From Micromonospora sp. C31 (GTDB lineage Bacteria; Actinomycetota; Actinomycetes; Mycobacteriales; Micromonosporaceae): DNA of 64,000 nt. The position numbers and the translations under genes are program-made. The stretch spans positions 62,001 to 126,000 of the forward strand of contig NZ_JAGPXN010000014.1 of NCBI RefSeq assembly GCF_018070575.1, written 5' to 3'. The notes beneath the pieces are model-generated. The model did not search any database and was not told the DNA's origin. It saw only the letters and a program-made list of their open reading frames with translations. Positions 22,381 through 31,431 of this stretch are shown one piece after another. Numbering within the stretch: the first letter of the stretch is position 1; every line of letters starts with the position of its first letter.

Positions 22381-24773
22381 ACCGCCGCCAGCACCGCGGC
22401 CTCCAGCCGGGCCCGGTCGGCCTCGGCCGGCCAGCCGCCGACCAGGTAGAAGGCGTCGACCACGTCGCCACCGAGGGTCGAGATGCGGGCCGCCCGCACC
22501 TGGGCGCCCGCCTCGTCGAGGGCGCAGGTGACCCGGTAGAGCAGGCCGGCCGCGTCGGCGGCGCGCAACTCCAGCAGCACCGCGTCGGTGGCCGCCTCCC
22601 GGTGCCAGACCACCCGCGGCGCGGCCCCGCCGGCCCGCGCCGCCAGCGCCCGGCCGCGCAACCGCTGGATGACCGAGACGTCGCCGTTCACCGCGCGGCG
22701 CAGGTCGGCGCCGAGGGCGATCGGGTCGGGCGCGAGCCCGTACCGGGGCTGCACCCGGCACTCGACCAGGGCCCGACCGTCGACGCTGGAGGCGTCGGCG
22801 GAGAGCACCTCCAGCCGGTGCAGCGCCAGGCAGCCGGCCACCGTCGCGAGCAGGCCGCGCCGGTCCGCCGCGGCCACCGCCACCCGGTCGGCCGTCAGGT
22901 GTACGACCGGCAGGGGCCCCGCCAGCAGGGCCGGGTCGGGGGCGGGCGGGGCGGGCAGCACACCGGTGTCGAGTGCGGTCCGCACCCGGGCCACCAACTC
23001 GGCGACCAACCGGCCCTTCCAGTCCGACCAGGCGGCCGGGCCGGTCGCGGCGGCGTCGGCGCGTACGAGGGCGTGCAGCAGCTCCAGCGTGGCCGGGTCG
23101 CCGACCCGCTCGGCCACCCCGGCGATGGTGACCGGGTCGGCGAGGTCCCGCCGGGTGGCCACGTCGGGCAGGAGCAGGTGCAGCCGGACCAGCGTGCCGA
23201 TCAGCGCCACCTCCGGCGCGGGCAGGCCGATCCGGGCGGCCACCGCCTCGGCCAGCGGCACCCCGACGGCGCTGTGGTCGCCGGGGAGCCCCTTGCCGAC
23301 GTCGTGCAGGAGACCGCCGAGCAGCAGCAGGTCGGGGCGGTCCACCTCACGGGTGTGCCGGCTGGCCTCGTACGCGGTCTGCACGAGGTGCCGGTCGAGG
23401 GTGAACCGGTGCACGGGGTTGTGCTGCGGGAGACTGCGCAGCCGGGTCCACTCGGGCAGCCAACCCTCGATCAGCCCGTACCGGTCGCAGGTCTCCCAGG
23501 CCGGCACCAGGCCGGGGCCGGCGCCGAGCAGGGTGATCAGCGCGGCCCGTGCCTCGGCCGGCCACGGCGCCGGCAGCGGCGGGCAGTACGCGGCCAGCCA
23601 CTCGCAGGTGGCCCGGGCGATCGGCAGCCGGGTGACGGCCGCCGCGGCGGCGACCCGCAGCGACAGGCTCGGGTCGGGCCGCGCCCCGATCGCGGTGCGG
23701 GCCAGCACCAGCTCACCGTCGTGCTCGACGACGTCCCGGGCGACCGGTCGGCGCAGCGGACGCCCGTCGGTGCCCCGGCGGTGGCCGGAGCGGAGTCGGT
23801 CGGCGGCGCGGAAGGCGTCGTCGAGGGCGTGGCTGACGGTCCGGGCGTCCCCGGCGACCCGGCGCAGCAGCGCGTCGCCGTCACCGACGGCTCCGGCCCG
23901 CCGCGGGGCGTCGGGGGCGTCTGACGGGAGTTGCCGCAGCCGCGCGGGGTCGGCGGCTGCGGGCGGAAGCCGCGCGGGGTCGGCGGCGCCCGAGGGAAGG
24001 TGCCGCAACCCGAGCAGCGCGGCGACGCCGTCGCGTTCCTGGGCGACCAGGCGGTCCACCCGGCGGCCGGCCTGGCGGTGCAGCGCGTCGCGGGTGTCCA
24101 GCAGCCGCAGGTGCGCGGCGCGGACGGCGGGGCGCAGCGCGTCGGTGATCCCGGCGGCGGCGACCGCCCGCAGGATGCCCACGTCGCGCAGCCCGCCGGC
24201 CGCCTCCTTGAGGTCGCCCTCCAGCAGGAACGCCAGCTCGCCGTGGGCCGCCCAGCGGGCGGTGGTGATCTCGCGCAGCGCCGGCAACTGCCGTACGGCG
24301 GTGCGCCGCCAGTGGTCGGCGGCGGTGCGGACGAGCGTGTCCGCGAGCGCGGCGTCCCCGGCGACCAGCCGCGCGTCGAGCAACCCGAGGGCCACCTTCA
24401 CGTCGTCCTGGGCGACGGAGAGCGCCTCGGCGACGGTCCGTACGGAGTGGTCCAGCCGCAGTCCGGCGTCCCACACCGGATACCAGACGGCGGCGGCCAG
24501 CTCGTCCACGCCGGGCACCCCGGCGTGCAGCAGGACGAGGTCGAGGTCGCCGTGCGGCGCGCACTGCCGGCGGCCCAGCCCGCCGACAGCGACCAGCGCC
24601 ACCCCGGGCCGCCGTGGCAACAGCCCGCGCAACCACCGGTCGTACGCGGCGGCCCGCGCCGCCCGCGCCGTCTGCCCGACTCCGCCGTCGACGCCGTCGA
24701 CCTCGTCGACCAGGAGTTCGACGGCACCGTTGCCGGTGTGTCCCGAATCGTTCTTCCTGGTCGACGAGGTCAT
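22377..24773 (-). CDS. glnD: PII nucleotidyltransferase/removing enzyme GlnD
   Basis: GlnD modifies the PII protein in response to glutamine. In Streptomyces and Corynebacterium the modification is adenylylation. The 798-residue protein has an N-terminal nucleotidyltransferase (VGGLGRRQCAPHGDLDLVLL, about 64-83). A helical linker, an HD domain (GGLLHDVGKGLPGDHS) and two C-terminal ACT domains follow. A low-complexity insert with ADPARLPP-type repeats lies near residues 262-295. The ATG at 24773 is 16 bp after glnB. It is the last gene of amt-glnB-glnD. Confidence 0.95.
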   Translation of the reverse strand: MTSSTRKNDSGHTGNGAVELLVDEVDGVDGGVGQTARAARAAAYDRWLRGLLPRRPGVALVAVGGLGRRQCAPHGDLDLVLLHAGVPGVDELAAAVWYPVWDAGLRLDHSVRTVAEALSVAQDDVKVALGLLDARLVAGDAALADTLVRTAADHWRRTAVRQLPALREITTARWAAHGELAFLLEGDLKEAAGGLRDVGILRAVAAAGITDALRPAVRAAHLRLLDTRDALHRQAGRRVDRLVAQERDGVAALLGLRHLPSGAADPARLPPAAADPARLRQLPSDAPDAPRRAGAVGDGDALLRRVAGDARTVSHALDDAFRAADRLRSGHRRGTDGRPLRRPVARDVVEHDGELVLARTAIGARPDPSLSLRVAAAAAVTRLPIARATCEWLAAYCPPLPAPWPAEARAALITLLGAGPGLVPAWETCDRYGLIEGWLPEWTRLRSLPQHNPVHRFTLDRHLVQTAYEASRHTREVDRPDLLLLGGLLHDVGKGLPGDHSAVGVPLAEAVAARIGLPAPEVALIGTLVRLHLLLPDVATRRDLADPVTIAGVAERVGDPATLELLHALVRADAAATGPAAWSDWKGRLVAELVARVRTALDTGVLPAPPAPDPALLAGPLPVVHLTADRVAVAAADRRGLLATVAGCLALHRLEVLSADASSVDGRALVECRVQPRYGLAPDPIALGADLRRAVNGDVSVIQRLRGRALAARAGGAAPRVVWHREAATDAVLLELRAADAAGLLYRVTCALDEAGAQVRAARISTLGGDVVDAFYLVGGWPAEADRARLEAAVLAAV
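23939..23987. repeat. 30-bp-spaced duplicate in glnD
   Basis: Two identical 19-bp stretches (23939-23957 and 23969-23987) lie exactly 30 bp apart. They encode repeated ADPARL segments in a Pro/Ala-rich insert of GlnD. The spacing preserves the frame. Confidence 0.8.
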
Positions 24774-24789
24774 GTCGGTCGTTGCCCGG

Positions 24790-25128
24790 TCAGAGCGCGT
24801 CGAGGCCGCGCTCGCCGGTGCGGACCCGGACGACCTCCTCGACGGCGGTCACCCAGACCTTCCCGTCGCCGATCTTGCCCGTCCGGGCGGCGCCGACGAC
24901 GGCGTCCACGATCTTGTCGACGTCCATCTCGTCGGTCAGCACCTCCACCCGGATCTTGGGCAGGAACTCGACCGTGTACTCGGCACCCCGGTAGACCTCG
25001 GTGTGCCCCTTCTGTCGTCCGTAGCCCTGGACCTCGCTGACGGTCAGGCCGGCCACGCCGAGGGCGTGCAGGGCCTCCTTCACCGCGTCCAGCTGGTACG
25101 GCTTGATGACCGCGGTCACCAGCTTCAT
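24790..25128 (-). CDS. glnB: Nitrogen regulatory protein PII (GlnB/GlnK)
   Basis: This 112-residue PII trimer subunit senses ATP/ADP and 2-oxoglutarate and controls the Amt channel. MKLVTAVIKPYQLDAVKEAL, the T-loop GRQKGHTEVYRGAEYTVEF with Tyr51, and the B-loop TGKIGDGKVWV are all present. Tyr51 is the residue modified by GlnD in relatives. ATG 25128 was preferred over an upstream start at 25143 because the family begins MKLV. Linkage to amt, with a 25-bp gap, makes it GlnK-like in function. Confidence 0.96.
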   Translation of the reverse strand: MKLVTAVIKPYQLDAVKEALHALGVAGLTVSEVQGYGRQKGHTEVYRGAEYTVEFLPKIRVEVLTDEMDVDKIVDAVVGAARTGKIGDGKVWVTAVEEVVRVRTGERGLDAL

Positions 25129-25153
25129 GTCCAACCCCTCCATCCCAGGAACG

Positions 25154-26581
25154 TTAACCGGCGACCTTCTCGTCGACCGGCTCGGCAGCCGGCGCGGCGG
25201 GCGCGGCGGGCGCGGCGGCCGACGCGGTCGGCGCCGGCTTGGCGCCGGCCAGCCCGGCCATGGCGAACGCGCTGCCCCCGCCGCTGCCGGTGGCCGGCGA
25301 CAGGTCGTAGCCGCTCTCGGCGTGCTCGGCGATGTCGATCCCGCCGACCTCGTCCTCGGCCCGCAGGCGGAAGCCGATCGTCTTCTCGATCGCGAAGGCC
25401 AGTACCCAGGCCACCGCGAAGGACCAGGCGGTGACGATCACGCCGGCCAGGGCCTGCCGGCCGAGCTGGGTGACCCCGCCGCCGTAGAAGAGCCCGTCGG
25501 AGGCGCCGACCACGTCGGTGATCGCCCCGTTGACCGAGTTGGTGGCGAAGAGGCCGAGCCAGAGCGAGCCGATCCAGCCGCCGACGAAGTGCACGCCGAC
25601 CACGTCGAGCGAGTCGTCGTAGCCGAGCTTGTACTTGAGGCTGATCGCCAGCGCGCAGACCGCCCCGGCGACCAGGCCGAGCAGCACCGCCGCCCAGGGC
25701 GCGACGAAGCCGCAGGCCGGGGTGATGGCGACCAGCCCGGCGACGGCGCCGGACGAGGCGCCGACCAGGGTCGGCCTCCGGTCCTTGACCCATTCGACGG
25801 CGATCCAGCCGAGCACCGCGGCGGCCGTCGCGAGCTGCGTGTTGACGAAGGCCAGGCCGGCGACCGAGTCGACGGTGAGCTCGGAACCGGCGTTGAAGCC
25901 GAACCAGCCGAACCAGAGCAGCCCGGCGCCGAGCGCGACGAGCGGGATGTTGTGCGGCTTCATGCCCTCCCGGGGCCAACCGAGCCGCTTGCCCAGCACC
26001 AGCACCAGGGCGAGGGCCGCCGCGCCGGCGTTGATGTGCACGGCGGTGCCGCCGGCGAAGTCGAGCGCGTGCAGGTCGGCGCCGATGATGCCGCCGCCCC
26101 ACACCCAGTGCGCGACCGGGAAGTAGACCAGCGTCGCCCAGCCGAACGCGAACAGCAGCCAGCCGGCGAACTTCGCCCGGTCGGAGACCGCGCCGCTGAT
26201 CAGCGCGACGGTGATCACGGCGAACATCATCTGGAAGGCCATGAACACGTACAGCGGGACGCCGATGCCGCTCGGGTTGTCGGCCGTGGCGCCCCAGAGG
26301 TCGGTCTCGGCGAGGAAGGTCCTGGTGCCGAGGTAGGCGCCCGGGTCGCCCCAGAGCCCGTTGACATCGCTGCCGAACGCGATGCTGAAACCGTAGAACC
26401 ACCACAGAACGGAGATGAGCCCGATCGCGGAGAAACTCATCATCATCATGTTCAGTACACCCTTGGCCCGGTTCAGGCCGCCGTAGAACAGCGCCAGTCC
26501 GGGCGTCATGAGCAGCACGAGCGCCGTCGACACCAGCAACCAGACGGTGTTGCCGGAATCGATCGTGGGTGCCTCAGGCAC
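25154..26581 (-). CDS. amt: Ammonium transporter Amt
   Basis: Amt is a trimeric ammonium channel with eleven transmembrane helices. The 475-residue sequence shows LMTPGLALFYGGLNRAKGV, the pore-related AGGTAVHINAGAAAL and WFGWFGFNAGSEL, and VGVHFVGGWIGSL with the pore histidine. The C-terminal tail is extended and Ala/Pro-rich (APAAPAAPAAEP). The GTG start at 26581 follows a strong AGGAGG site. The triple GlnR-like box upstream indicates induction under nitrogen limitation. It leads the amt-glnB-glnD operon. Confidence 0.97.
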   Translation of the reverse strand: MPEAPTIDSGNTVWLLVSTALVLLMTPGLALFYGGLNRAKGVLNMMMMSFSAIGLISVLWWFYGFSIAFGSDVNGLWGDPGAYLGTRTFLAETDLWGATADNPSGIGVPLYVFMAFQMMFAVITVALISGAVSDRAKFAGWLLFAFGWATLVYFPVAHWVWGGGIIGADLHALDFAGGTAVHINAGAAALALVLVLGKRLGWPREGMKPHNIPLVALGAGLLWFGWFGFNAGSELTVDSVAGLAFVNTQLATAAAVLGWIAVEWVKDRRPTLVGASSGAVAGLVAITPACGFVAPWAAVLLGLVAGAVCALAISLKYKLGYDDSLDVVGVHFVGGWIGSLWLGLFATNSVNGAITDVVGASDGLFYGGGVTQLGRQALAGVIVTAWSFAVAWVLAFAIEKTIGFRLRAEDEVGGIDIAEHAESGYDLSPATGSGGGSAFAMAGLAGAKPAPTASAAAPAAPAAPAAEPVDEKVAG

Positions 26582-26669
26582 GCTGGCCTCCTAAAGGTGA
26601 AGTCCTCCTTCACGGCTTCCGGGGCAGCGTCGCCCGTACGCCGGATGCGCGGAAGCCTGCTCGCTCCCT

Positions 26670-26729
26670 GTTTCCCCCAGCGTCACCCGTCGATTTCCAA
26701 GCTGTGACGGGTTGTTTCGGACGTGTGAA
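26670..26729 (-). promoter_or_regulatory. Three tandem GlnR-type half-site pairs upstream of amt
   Basis: Read on the minus strand the region holds TTCAC-N6-GAAAC (26714-26729), GTCAC-N6-GAAAT (26693-26708) and GTGAC-N7-GAAAC (26670-26686). Their starts are about 21-22 bp apart, two helical turns. This fits the GlnR consensus gTnAc-N6-GaAAc reported in Streptomyces and relatives. The array lies about 90-150 bp ahead of the amt start. Confidence 0.8.
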
Positions 26730-26765
26730 GCAATCCGTACCGGCCGGCGGCACGAGCCGCTCAGC

Positions 26766-27629
26766 TCAGCGCAGCGCGTACTCCAGGGCGTTGCGCTCGT
26801 AGTCGAGCAGCCGCAGATCCCGCATCGGCCGGCGTAGGTGCCCCTTGTGCACGATCCGGACGAAGGCCGGCTCACCGGCGGCGGCCATCCGGCGGATGCC
26901 CTCCACGTGGTCCACGATCCGCTTGCGGATGGTGCGGATCAGCCGGTGCCGGTCGCGGGGGATCAGCCCGTACGCGTCGGCGAAGAGCCGCAGCCGGCGC
27001 GGCCGGTCGGGGTGCTTCCAGCCGAGGGTGATCGAATCCCGGTCGGAGAAGACCGGCACCCAGGTCCAGGCCGCGTACGCCACGTCGTAGATCCGCGCGC
27101 CGGGCGAGGCGAGGTCGAAGTCGATCAGCCCGAGGGTGCCGTCCGGCCGCCAGATGACGTTGTGCGGGGCGGCGTCGTGGTGACAGATCACCTCCGTGTC
27201 CGGCGGCGGCGGGCCGAACGAGCGCCACACCGCCCCGGGCGGCGGGACGAAACCGTACTGGGCGTCGTGGAACATCCGCAGCATGGTGGCGACGGTCACC
27301 AGGGCCTCGTCGGTGACCCAGTGCGGGGCCAGCGGGTACTCCCCGCACTCCCCCTCCAGGTACGACAGGACCTCCCGGTTGCGCTCGTCCATGCCCAGCG
27401 CGCGGGGAGCGCCGGTGAACCCGACGTACTCGAGGTGGCGCAGCAGGGCGTGCACGGACGGCGTCCACGGCCCGGCGTTGCGCCGGACCGTGTCGCCCAC
27501 CCGGACCACGGTGCTGACGTTCCCGCCGTGCAGCGGGATCTCCTGCGAAGTCACGTACGGTCTCCCGAGGCGCGGCGACGGGTGGCTGGGGTCGCGCCAA
27601 CCGGCGTAGGCGCGATCGTCGGTCGTCAC
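26766..27629 (-). CDS. Aminoglycoside phosphotransferase-family kinase-like protein
   Basis: The 287-residue product has the APH/choline kinase fold. ICHHDAAPHNVIW gives the HxDxxxxN catalytic loop (Asp152, Asn157) and LIDFD at 169-172 gives the metal-binding Asp. The usual N-terminal P-loop is short, with GGNVSTVVRVGDTVRR as the likely equivalent. Related proteins phosphorylate choline, sugars, homoserine or antibiotics, and some are non-resistance housekeeping enzymes. No resistance role should be assumed. The GTG start at 27629 lies next to the ftsY end. Confidence 0.82.
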   Translation of the reverse strand: MTTDDRAYAGWRDPSHPSPRLGRPYVTSQEIPLHGGNVSTVVRVGDTVRRNAGPWTPSVHALLRHLEYVGFTGAPRALGMDERNREVLSYLEGECGEYPLAPHWVTDEALVTVATMLRMFHDAQYGFVPPPGAVWRSFGPPPPDTEVICHHDAAPHNVIWRPDGTLGLIDFDLASPGARIYDVAYAAWTWVPVFSDRDSITLGWKHPDRPRRLRLFADAYGLIPRDRHRLIRTIRKRIVDHVEGIRRMAAAGEPAFVRIVHKGHLRRPMRDLRLLDYERNALEYALR

Positions 27630-27636
27630 TGGGAGG

Positions 27637-28824
27637 TTACGCGTCCCGGGCGAGCGGCTCGGTACCGAGCAGCGCGTCGACGAACTGTGCGGGGTCGAAC
27701 GGGGCCAGGTCGTCCTTGCCCTCGCCGAGCCCGACCAGCTTGACCGGGATGCCCAGCTTGCGCTGCACGGCGATGACGATGCCGCCCTTGGCGGTGCCGT
27801 CGAGCTTGCTGAGCACGACGCCGGTCACGTTGACCACCTCGGTGAAGACCCGGGCCTGCTCCAGCCCGTTCTGCCCGGTGGTGGCGTCGAGGATCAGCAG
27901 CGTCTCGTCGATCGGGCCGTGCTTCTCCACCACCCGCTTGACCTTGCCCAGCTCGTCCATCAGGCCGATCTTGTTCTGGAGCCGGCCGGCGGTGTCGATC
28001 AGCACGGTGTCGACGCCGGTGTCGATGCCCCGTCTGACGGCGTCGAAGGCCACGCTGGCCGGGTCGGCCGCCTCGGGCCCGCGGACGGTCTCCGCGCCGA
28101 CGCGCCCGCCCCAGGTCTCCAGCTGGTCCGCGGCGGCGGCCCGGAAGGTGTCGGCGGCACCGAGCAGCACGCTGCGCCCGTCGGCGACGAGCACCCGGGC
28201 GATCTTGCCGCAGGTGGTGGTCTTGCCCGCGCCGTTGACGCCGACCACCAGCACCACCGCCGGCACGCCCTCCTTGGGCGCGGTCCGCAGCGACCGGTCC
28301 AGGGTCGGGTCGAGCGCGTTGACCAGCTCGGCGGCGAGCAGGGCACGCAGCTCGCCCGCCGAACGGGTGCCGAGGACCCGGGTGCGCTCACGCAGCCGGT
28401 CGACGATCTCCCGGGTGGCGTCGATGCCGACGTCGGCGGTGATCAGGCTGTCCTCGATCTCCTCCCAGGCGTCCTCGTCGAGGTGGTCGCGGCTGAGCAG
28501 GCCGAGCAGCCCCTTGCCGAAAGCGTTCTGCGAGCGGGACAGCCGCGAGCGCAGCCGGACCAGCCGCCCGGCCGTCGGCTCGGGGACCTCCAGCACCGGG
28601 GCCGGGGCCTGGGCGACCGGCGGTTCCACCAGGATCCCGGTGGACAGTTCGGCCTCCGGGGCCTCCACCGGCGGGCCGGCGAGATCCTCCTCGGCCCGGG
28701 TCTCGACCTCCGTCTCGGGCAGCGGCGGCTCCGGCCGCCGGCGCAGCCGCGGCACGACCAGCCCGATGCCGCCAAGGATCAGCACGCCGAGCAGGGCGAG
28801 CGCGATGAGGAGGTATTCGGTCAT
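27637..28824 (-). CDS. ftsY: SRP receptor FtsY
   Basis: FtsY is the membrane-associated GTPase that receives Ffh-ribosome complexes. The 395-residue protein starts with a membrane segment (YLLIALALLGVLILGGIGLVV without its last residue, about 4-23), then an acidic linker. The NG domain carries GVNGAGKTTTCGK, DTAGRLQNK and GVVLSKLDGTAKGG. An N-terminal transmembrane anchor is typical of actinobacterial FtsY. The start codon is ATG at 28824. It is divergent from the PhoD-type gene. Confidence 0.96.
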   Translation of the reverse strand: MTEYLLIALALLGVLILGGIGLVVPRLRRRPEPPLPETEVETRAEEDLAGPPVEAPEAELSTGILVEPPVAQAPAPVLEVPEPTAGRLVRLRSRLSRSQNAFGKGLLGLLSRDHLDEDAWEEIEDSLITADVGIDATREIVDRLRERTRVLGTRSAGELRALLAAELVNALDPTLDRSLRTAPKEGVPAVVLVVGVNGAGKTTTCGKIARVLVADGRSVLLGAADTFRAAAADQLETWGGRVGAETVRGPEAADPASVAFDAVRRGIDTGVDTVLIDTAGRLQNKIGLMDELGKVKRVVEKHGPIDETLLILDATTGQNGLEQARVFTEVVNVTGVVLSKLDGTAKGGIVIAVQRKLGIPVKLVGLGEGKDDLAPFDPAQFVDALLGTEPLARDA

Positions 28825-28973
28825 GCCGGAATCCTGTCAGATGCCGGCGAAGCTGTCCCAGCCACCGCTCCCGGCCGCGCCCGCGAAGCCGGCGGTAGGC
28901 TCGGTCACAGCCAGCAGTGGTGCGACCGCCGGCCGGGTAGTAAAGATGAAGTCCGCTCATCTGGAGGTCGACA

Positions 28974-30686
28974 ATGCCCGCGGCACACCTGCTCATCGGC
29001 CCGTTGCTACGCAGAGTGGTCGGCACACGGGCCACCATCTGGGTCGAGACCAGCGCGCCCGCCGTGGTCACCGTCCGCACCGCCGACGGCGCCGGCGGCA
29101 CCGCACCCACCTTCTCGGCGTACGACCACCACTACGCGCTCGTCGTCGTGGCGGGGCTCACCCCCGACAGCGCCACCAGCTACGAGGTGCTGATCGACGA
29201 CGAGGTCGCCTGGCCGGTGCCGAGGAGCAAGTTCCCGCCCAGCGTCATCCGCACCCGGGCGGCCGACGACCTCGACCAGCCGGTCCGGTTGGTCTTCGGT
29301 TCCTGTCGGGAGACGACCCAGCACGCCACCACCCGGCGGCTGCCCCCGGACGCCCTCGACGCGTACGCCCGACGGCTGATGGCCGACCCGGGCCGGGCCG
29401 ACCTGCCCGACCTGCTGGTGCTTCTCGGCGACCAGGTCTACGCGGACGAGACGTCCCCCACGGTCCGGCGGCTGCTGAAGCGGCGTCGCCGCCGGCCCAA
29501 GGGCGCGCCGAGCGACCAGGTGGTCAGCTTCGACGAGTACACGAAGCTCTACCTGGAGTCCTGGCGGGACCCGGAGATCCGCTGGCTGTTCTCCACCGTG
29601 CCGAGCGTCATGATCTTCGACGACCACGAGATCATCGACGACTGGAACACCTCGGCCGCCTGGCGCTCCGACATGCGCGAGCAGCCCTGGTGGGCGGAAC
29701 GGATCACCAGCGGCCTCGCCTCCTACTGGGTCTACCAGCACCTGGGCAACCTCGCCCCCGACGAGATCGCCGCCGACCCGGTCTACGCCAAGGTCGCCGC
29801 GGCGGAGGACGCCACGGGGGTGCTGCGCGAGTTCGGCCAGCGGGTCGACACCGAGGCCGACCTCGCGCACGACACCGAGCGGTGGCGCGCCGTGCAGTAC
29901 CAGTGGAGCTACGCGCTGGACCTGGGCCGGACCCGGCTGGTCATGCTCGACAACCGGTGCAGCCGGGTGCTGGAGCCGGGCCAGCGGGCGATGCTGCCCC
30001 CGGGCGAGTGGTCCTGGTTCCTCGACCGGGCGCACGGCGTCTACGACCACCTGGTGGTCGGCGCGTCCCTGCCCTGGCTGCTGCCGCCGGGCATCCACCA
30101 CGTGGAGGCGTGGAACGAGAAGCTGGCCGACTCGCGGCGACGCTGGGTCGCCCGGCTGGCGGAGAACCTGCGCCGAGGGCTGGACCTGGAGCACTGGGCC
30201 GCGTTCCGCCGTTCGTTCGACGCGCTCGGCGCGCTCTTCGCCCGCCTCGGCAGCGGCACCCCCGGCGGGCCCGGCGAGCGGGTCGGGGCCGGACCGGCGT
30301 ACGCGCCACCGGCGTCGATCAGTGTGCTCTCCGGCGACGTGCACCACTCGTACGTGGCGCGGGCCCGCTTCGACGACCGGGGCGTGGTCACCCCGGTGCA
30401 CCAGCTCACCTGCTCGCCCATCCACAACCAGGTGCCCGCCGGGATGCGCCCGCTGATGAAGCTCGGCTGGTCGGCCGGGCCGTCCGGGGCGACCCGGGCG
30501 CTGGCCCGTACCGCCGGGGTACGCCGTCCGCCCTTCCGTTGGAAGCGGCTCGCCGGGCCGTACTTCGGCAACGCCGTCGCCACGCTGGTGCACGCCGGTC
30601 GGACGGCCGAGGTGAGCATCGAGGGCACCACCAGCGACGGTCACCTGCGTGAGGTGATGCGCCAGCGCCTCACCCCCGGCGGGTGA
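28974..30686 (+). CDS. PhoD-like metallophosphatase family protein
   Basis: The 570-residue protein has an N-terminal fibronectin-like region (GTRATIWVET, VVVAGLTPDSATSYEV) and a PhoD-type metallophosphatase domain. Metal-binding and active-site segments include FGSCRETT, LLVLLGDQVYADE, MIFDDHEIIDDWN and SVLSGDVHHSYVARA. The PhoD family hydrolyses phosphodiesters and monoesters. Unlike classical PhoD there is no Tat signal, so this cytoplasmic relative may have another substrate. The ATG at 28974 follows a GGAGG site. It is convergent with the HAD gene. Confidence 0.85.
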   Translation: MPAAHLLIGPLLRRVVGTRATIWVETSAPAVVTVRTADGAGGTAPTFSAYDHHYALVVVAGLTPDSATSYEVLIDDEVAWPVPRSKFPPSVIRTRAADDLDQPVRLVFGSCRETTQHATTRRLPPDALDAYARRLMADPGRADLPDLLVLLGDQVYADETSPTVRRLLKRRRRRPKGAPSDQVVSFDEYTKLYLESWRDPEIRWLFSTVPSVMIFDDHEIIDDWNTSAAWRSDMREQPWWAERITSGLASYWVYQHLGNLAPDEIAADPVYAKVAAAEDATGVLREFGQRVDTEADLAHDTERWRAVQYQWSYALDLGRTRLVMLDNRCSRVLEPGQRAMLPPGEWSWFLDRAHGVYDHLVVGASLPWLLPPGIHHVEAWNEKLADSRRRWVARLAENLRRGLDLEHWAAFRRSFDALGALFARLGSGTPGGPGERVGAGPAYAPPASISVLSGDVHHSYVARARFDDRGVVTPVHQLTCSPIHNQVPAGMRPLMKLGWSAGPSGATRALARTAGVRRPPFRWKRLAGPYFGNAVATLVHAGRTAEVSIEGTTSDGHLREVMRQRLTPGG

Positions 30687-30810
30687 GCGGGCCACCGTCG
30701 GCGGTCGTGAGCGCCGCCGAGGCCGACCTCGCCACCCTCCACCGGGAGGTCGCGCTGGCCCGCGCCGCCACCGCCGGCCGGTCGCTCGACGAGACCTGCA
30801 CCGTCTCCGG
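30683..30810 (+). other. Possible gene remnant coupled to the PhoD stop
   Basis: A GTG at 30683 overlaps the PhoD-type stop (GTGA). The first 43 codons have nearly perfect GC third positions and read as protein (SAAEADLATLHREVALARAA). The frame then runs antisense into the HAD gene to 31165, where it no longer looks coding. It may be the 5' stub of a lost downstream gene. Confidence 0.3.
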
Positions 30811-31431
30811 TCAGTACGCCAGGGCGGCCCGCGCGTACCGCAGGTCGGCCGGCCCGCTCCAGCGCAGCGCCGACAGGCCGGCCACGCGGGCGCCCCGGAT
30901 CGCCCAGTCCTCGTCGTCGACGAAGAGCACCCGCCCGGGCGGGGTGGCCAGGGCGTCGCAGGCCGCCTGGAAGTACTCCTTCGCCGGCTTGTTCACACCG
31001 ATCCTGGACGAGTTGACCACCACGTCGAACTCGCCCACCAGGTCGAGCGCGGCGAGGTCGGCGTCGAGCAGGTCGGTGGCGTTCGTGCCGAGCCCGACCC
31101 GGATGCCGCCGGCCCGCGCCTCGCGGACGAAGGCGAGCACCTCCGGGTCCACCTCGCCCCGGTAGCGCTGCCACTGCTGCACGGCGGCCCGGGCCCGCTC
31201 GGGGCCGCCCACGGAGTCGGCCAGCGCGTCGGCCACGCTGGTCATCCAGTCGGCGTGGCTGACCCGTCCGGTCAGCACCGGCTGGAGCCGCCCCCACTGC
31301 ATGGCGATCTCGGTGAGCACGCCCTCGGACAGGCCGTACTCCCGCTCCACCCCGGCGGCCACCGCCGGGTCCCACCGACGCAGGACGCCGTCGAAGTCCA
31401 CCAGGAGCGCCGTCGCCCGTTCCCGACCCAC
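30811..31431 (-). CDS. HAD-superfamily hydrolase
   Basis: The 206-residue protein is a HAD phosphatase with the motif I sequence VDFDGVLRRWD (Asp12, Asp14). Motif II is GLGTNATDLL, Lys lies in GVNKPAKEYF, and motif IV is VLFVDDEDWAIRGA. It resembles small phosphatases such as haloacid dehalogenase-like or epoxide-hydrolase N-terminal forms; the substrate is unknown. The GTG at 31431 overlaps the smc TAG stop by one base, so it is likely co-translated with smc. Confidence 0.85.
   Translation of the reverse strand: MGRERATALLVDFDGVLRRWDPAVAAGVEREYGLSEGVLTEIAMQWGRLQPVLTGRVSHADWMTSVADALADSVGGPERARAAVQQWQRYRGEVDPEVLAFVREARAGGIRVGLGTNATDLLDADLAALDLVGEFDVVVNSSRIGVNKPAKEYFQAACDALATPPGRVLFVDDEDWAIRGARVAGLSALRWSGPADLRYARAALAY

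Noticed and set aside
26766..27629. Antibiotic resistance interpretation of the APH-fold protein
   Set aside because: The fold covers many housekeeping kinases, and nothing in the context suggests resistance.
27716..30652. Plus-strand frame of 978 codons starting opposite ftsY
   Set aside because: It is antisense to ftsY and out of frame with the PhoD-like gene, which has far better motif support.
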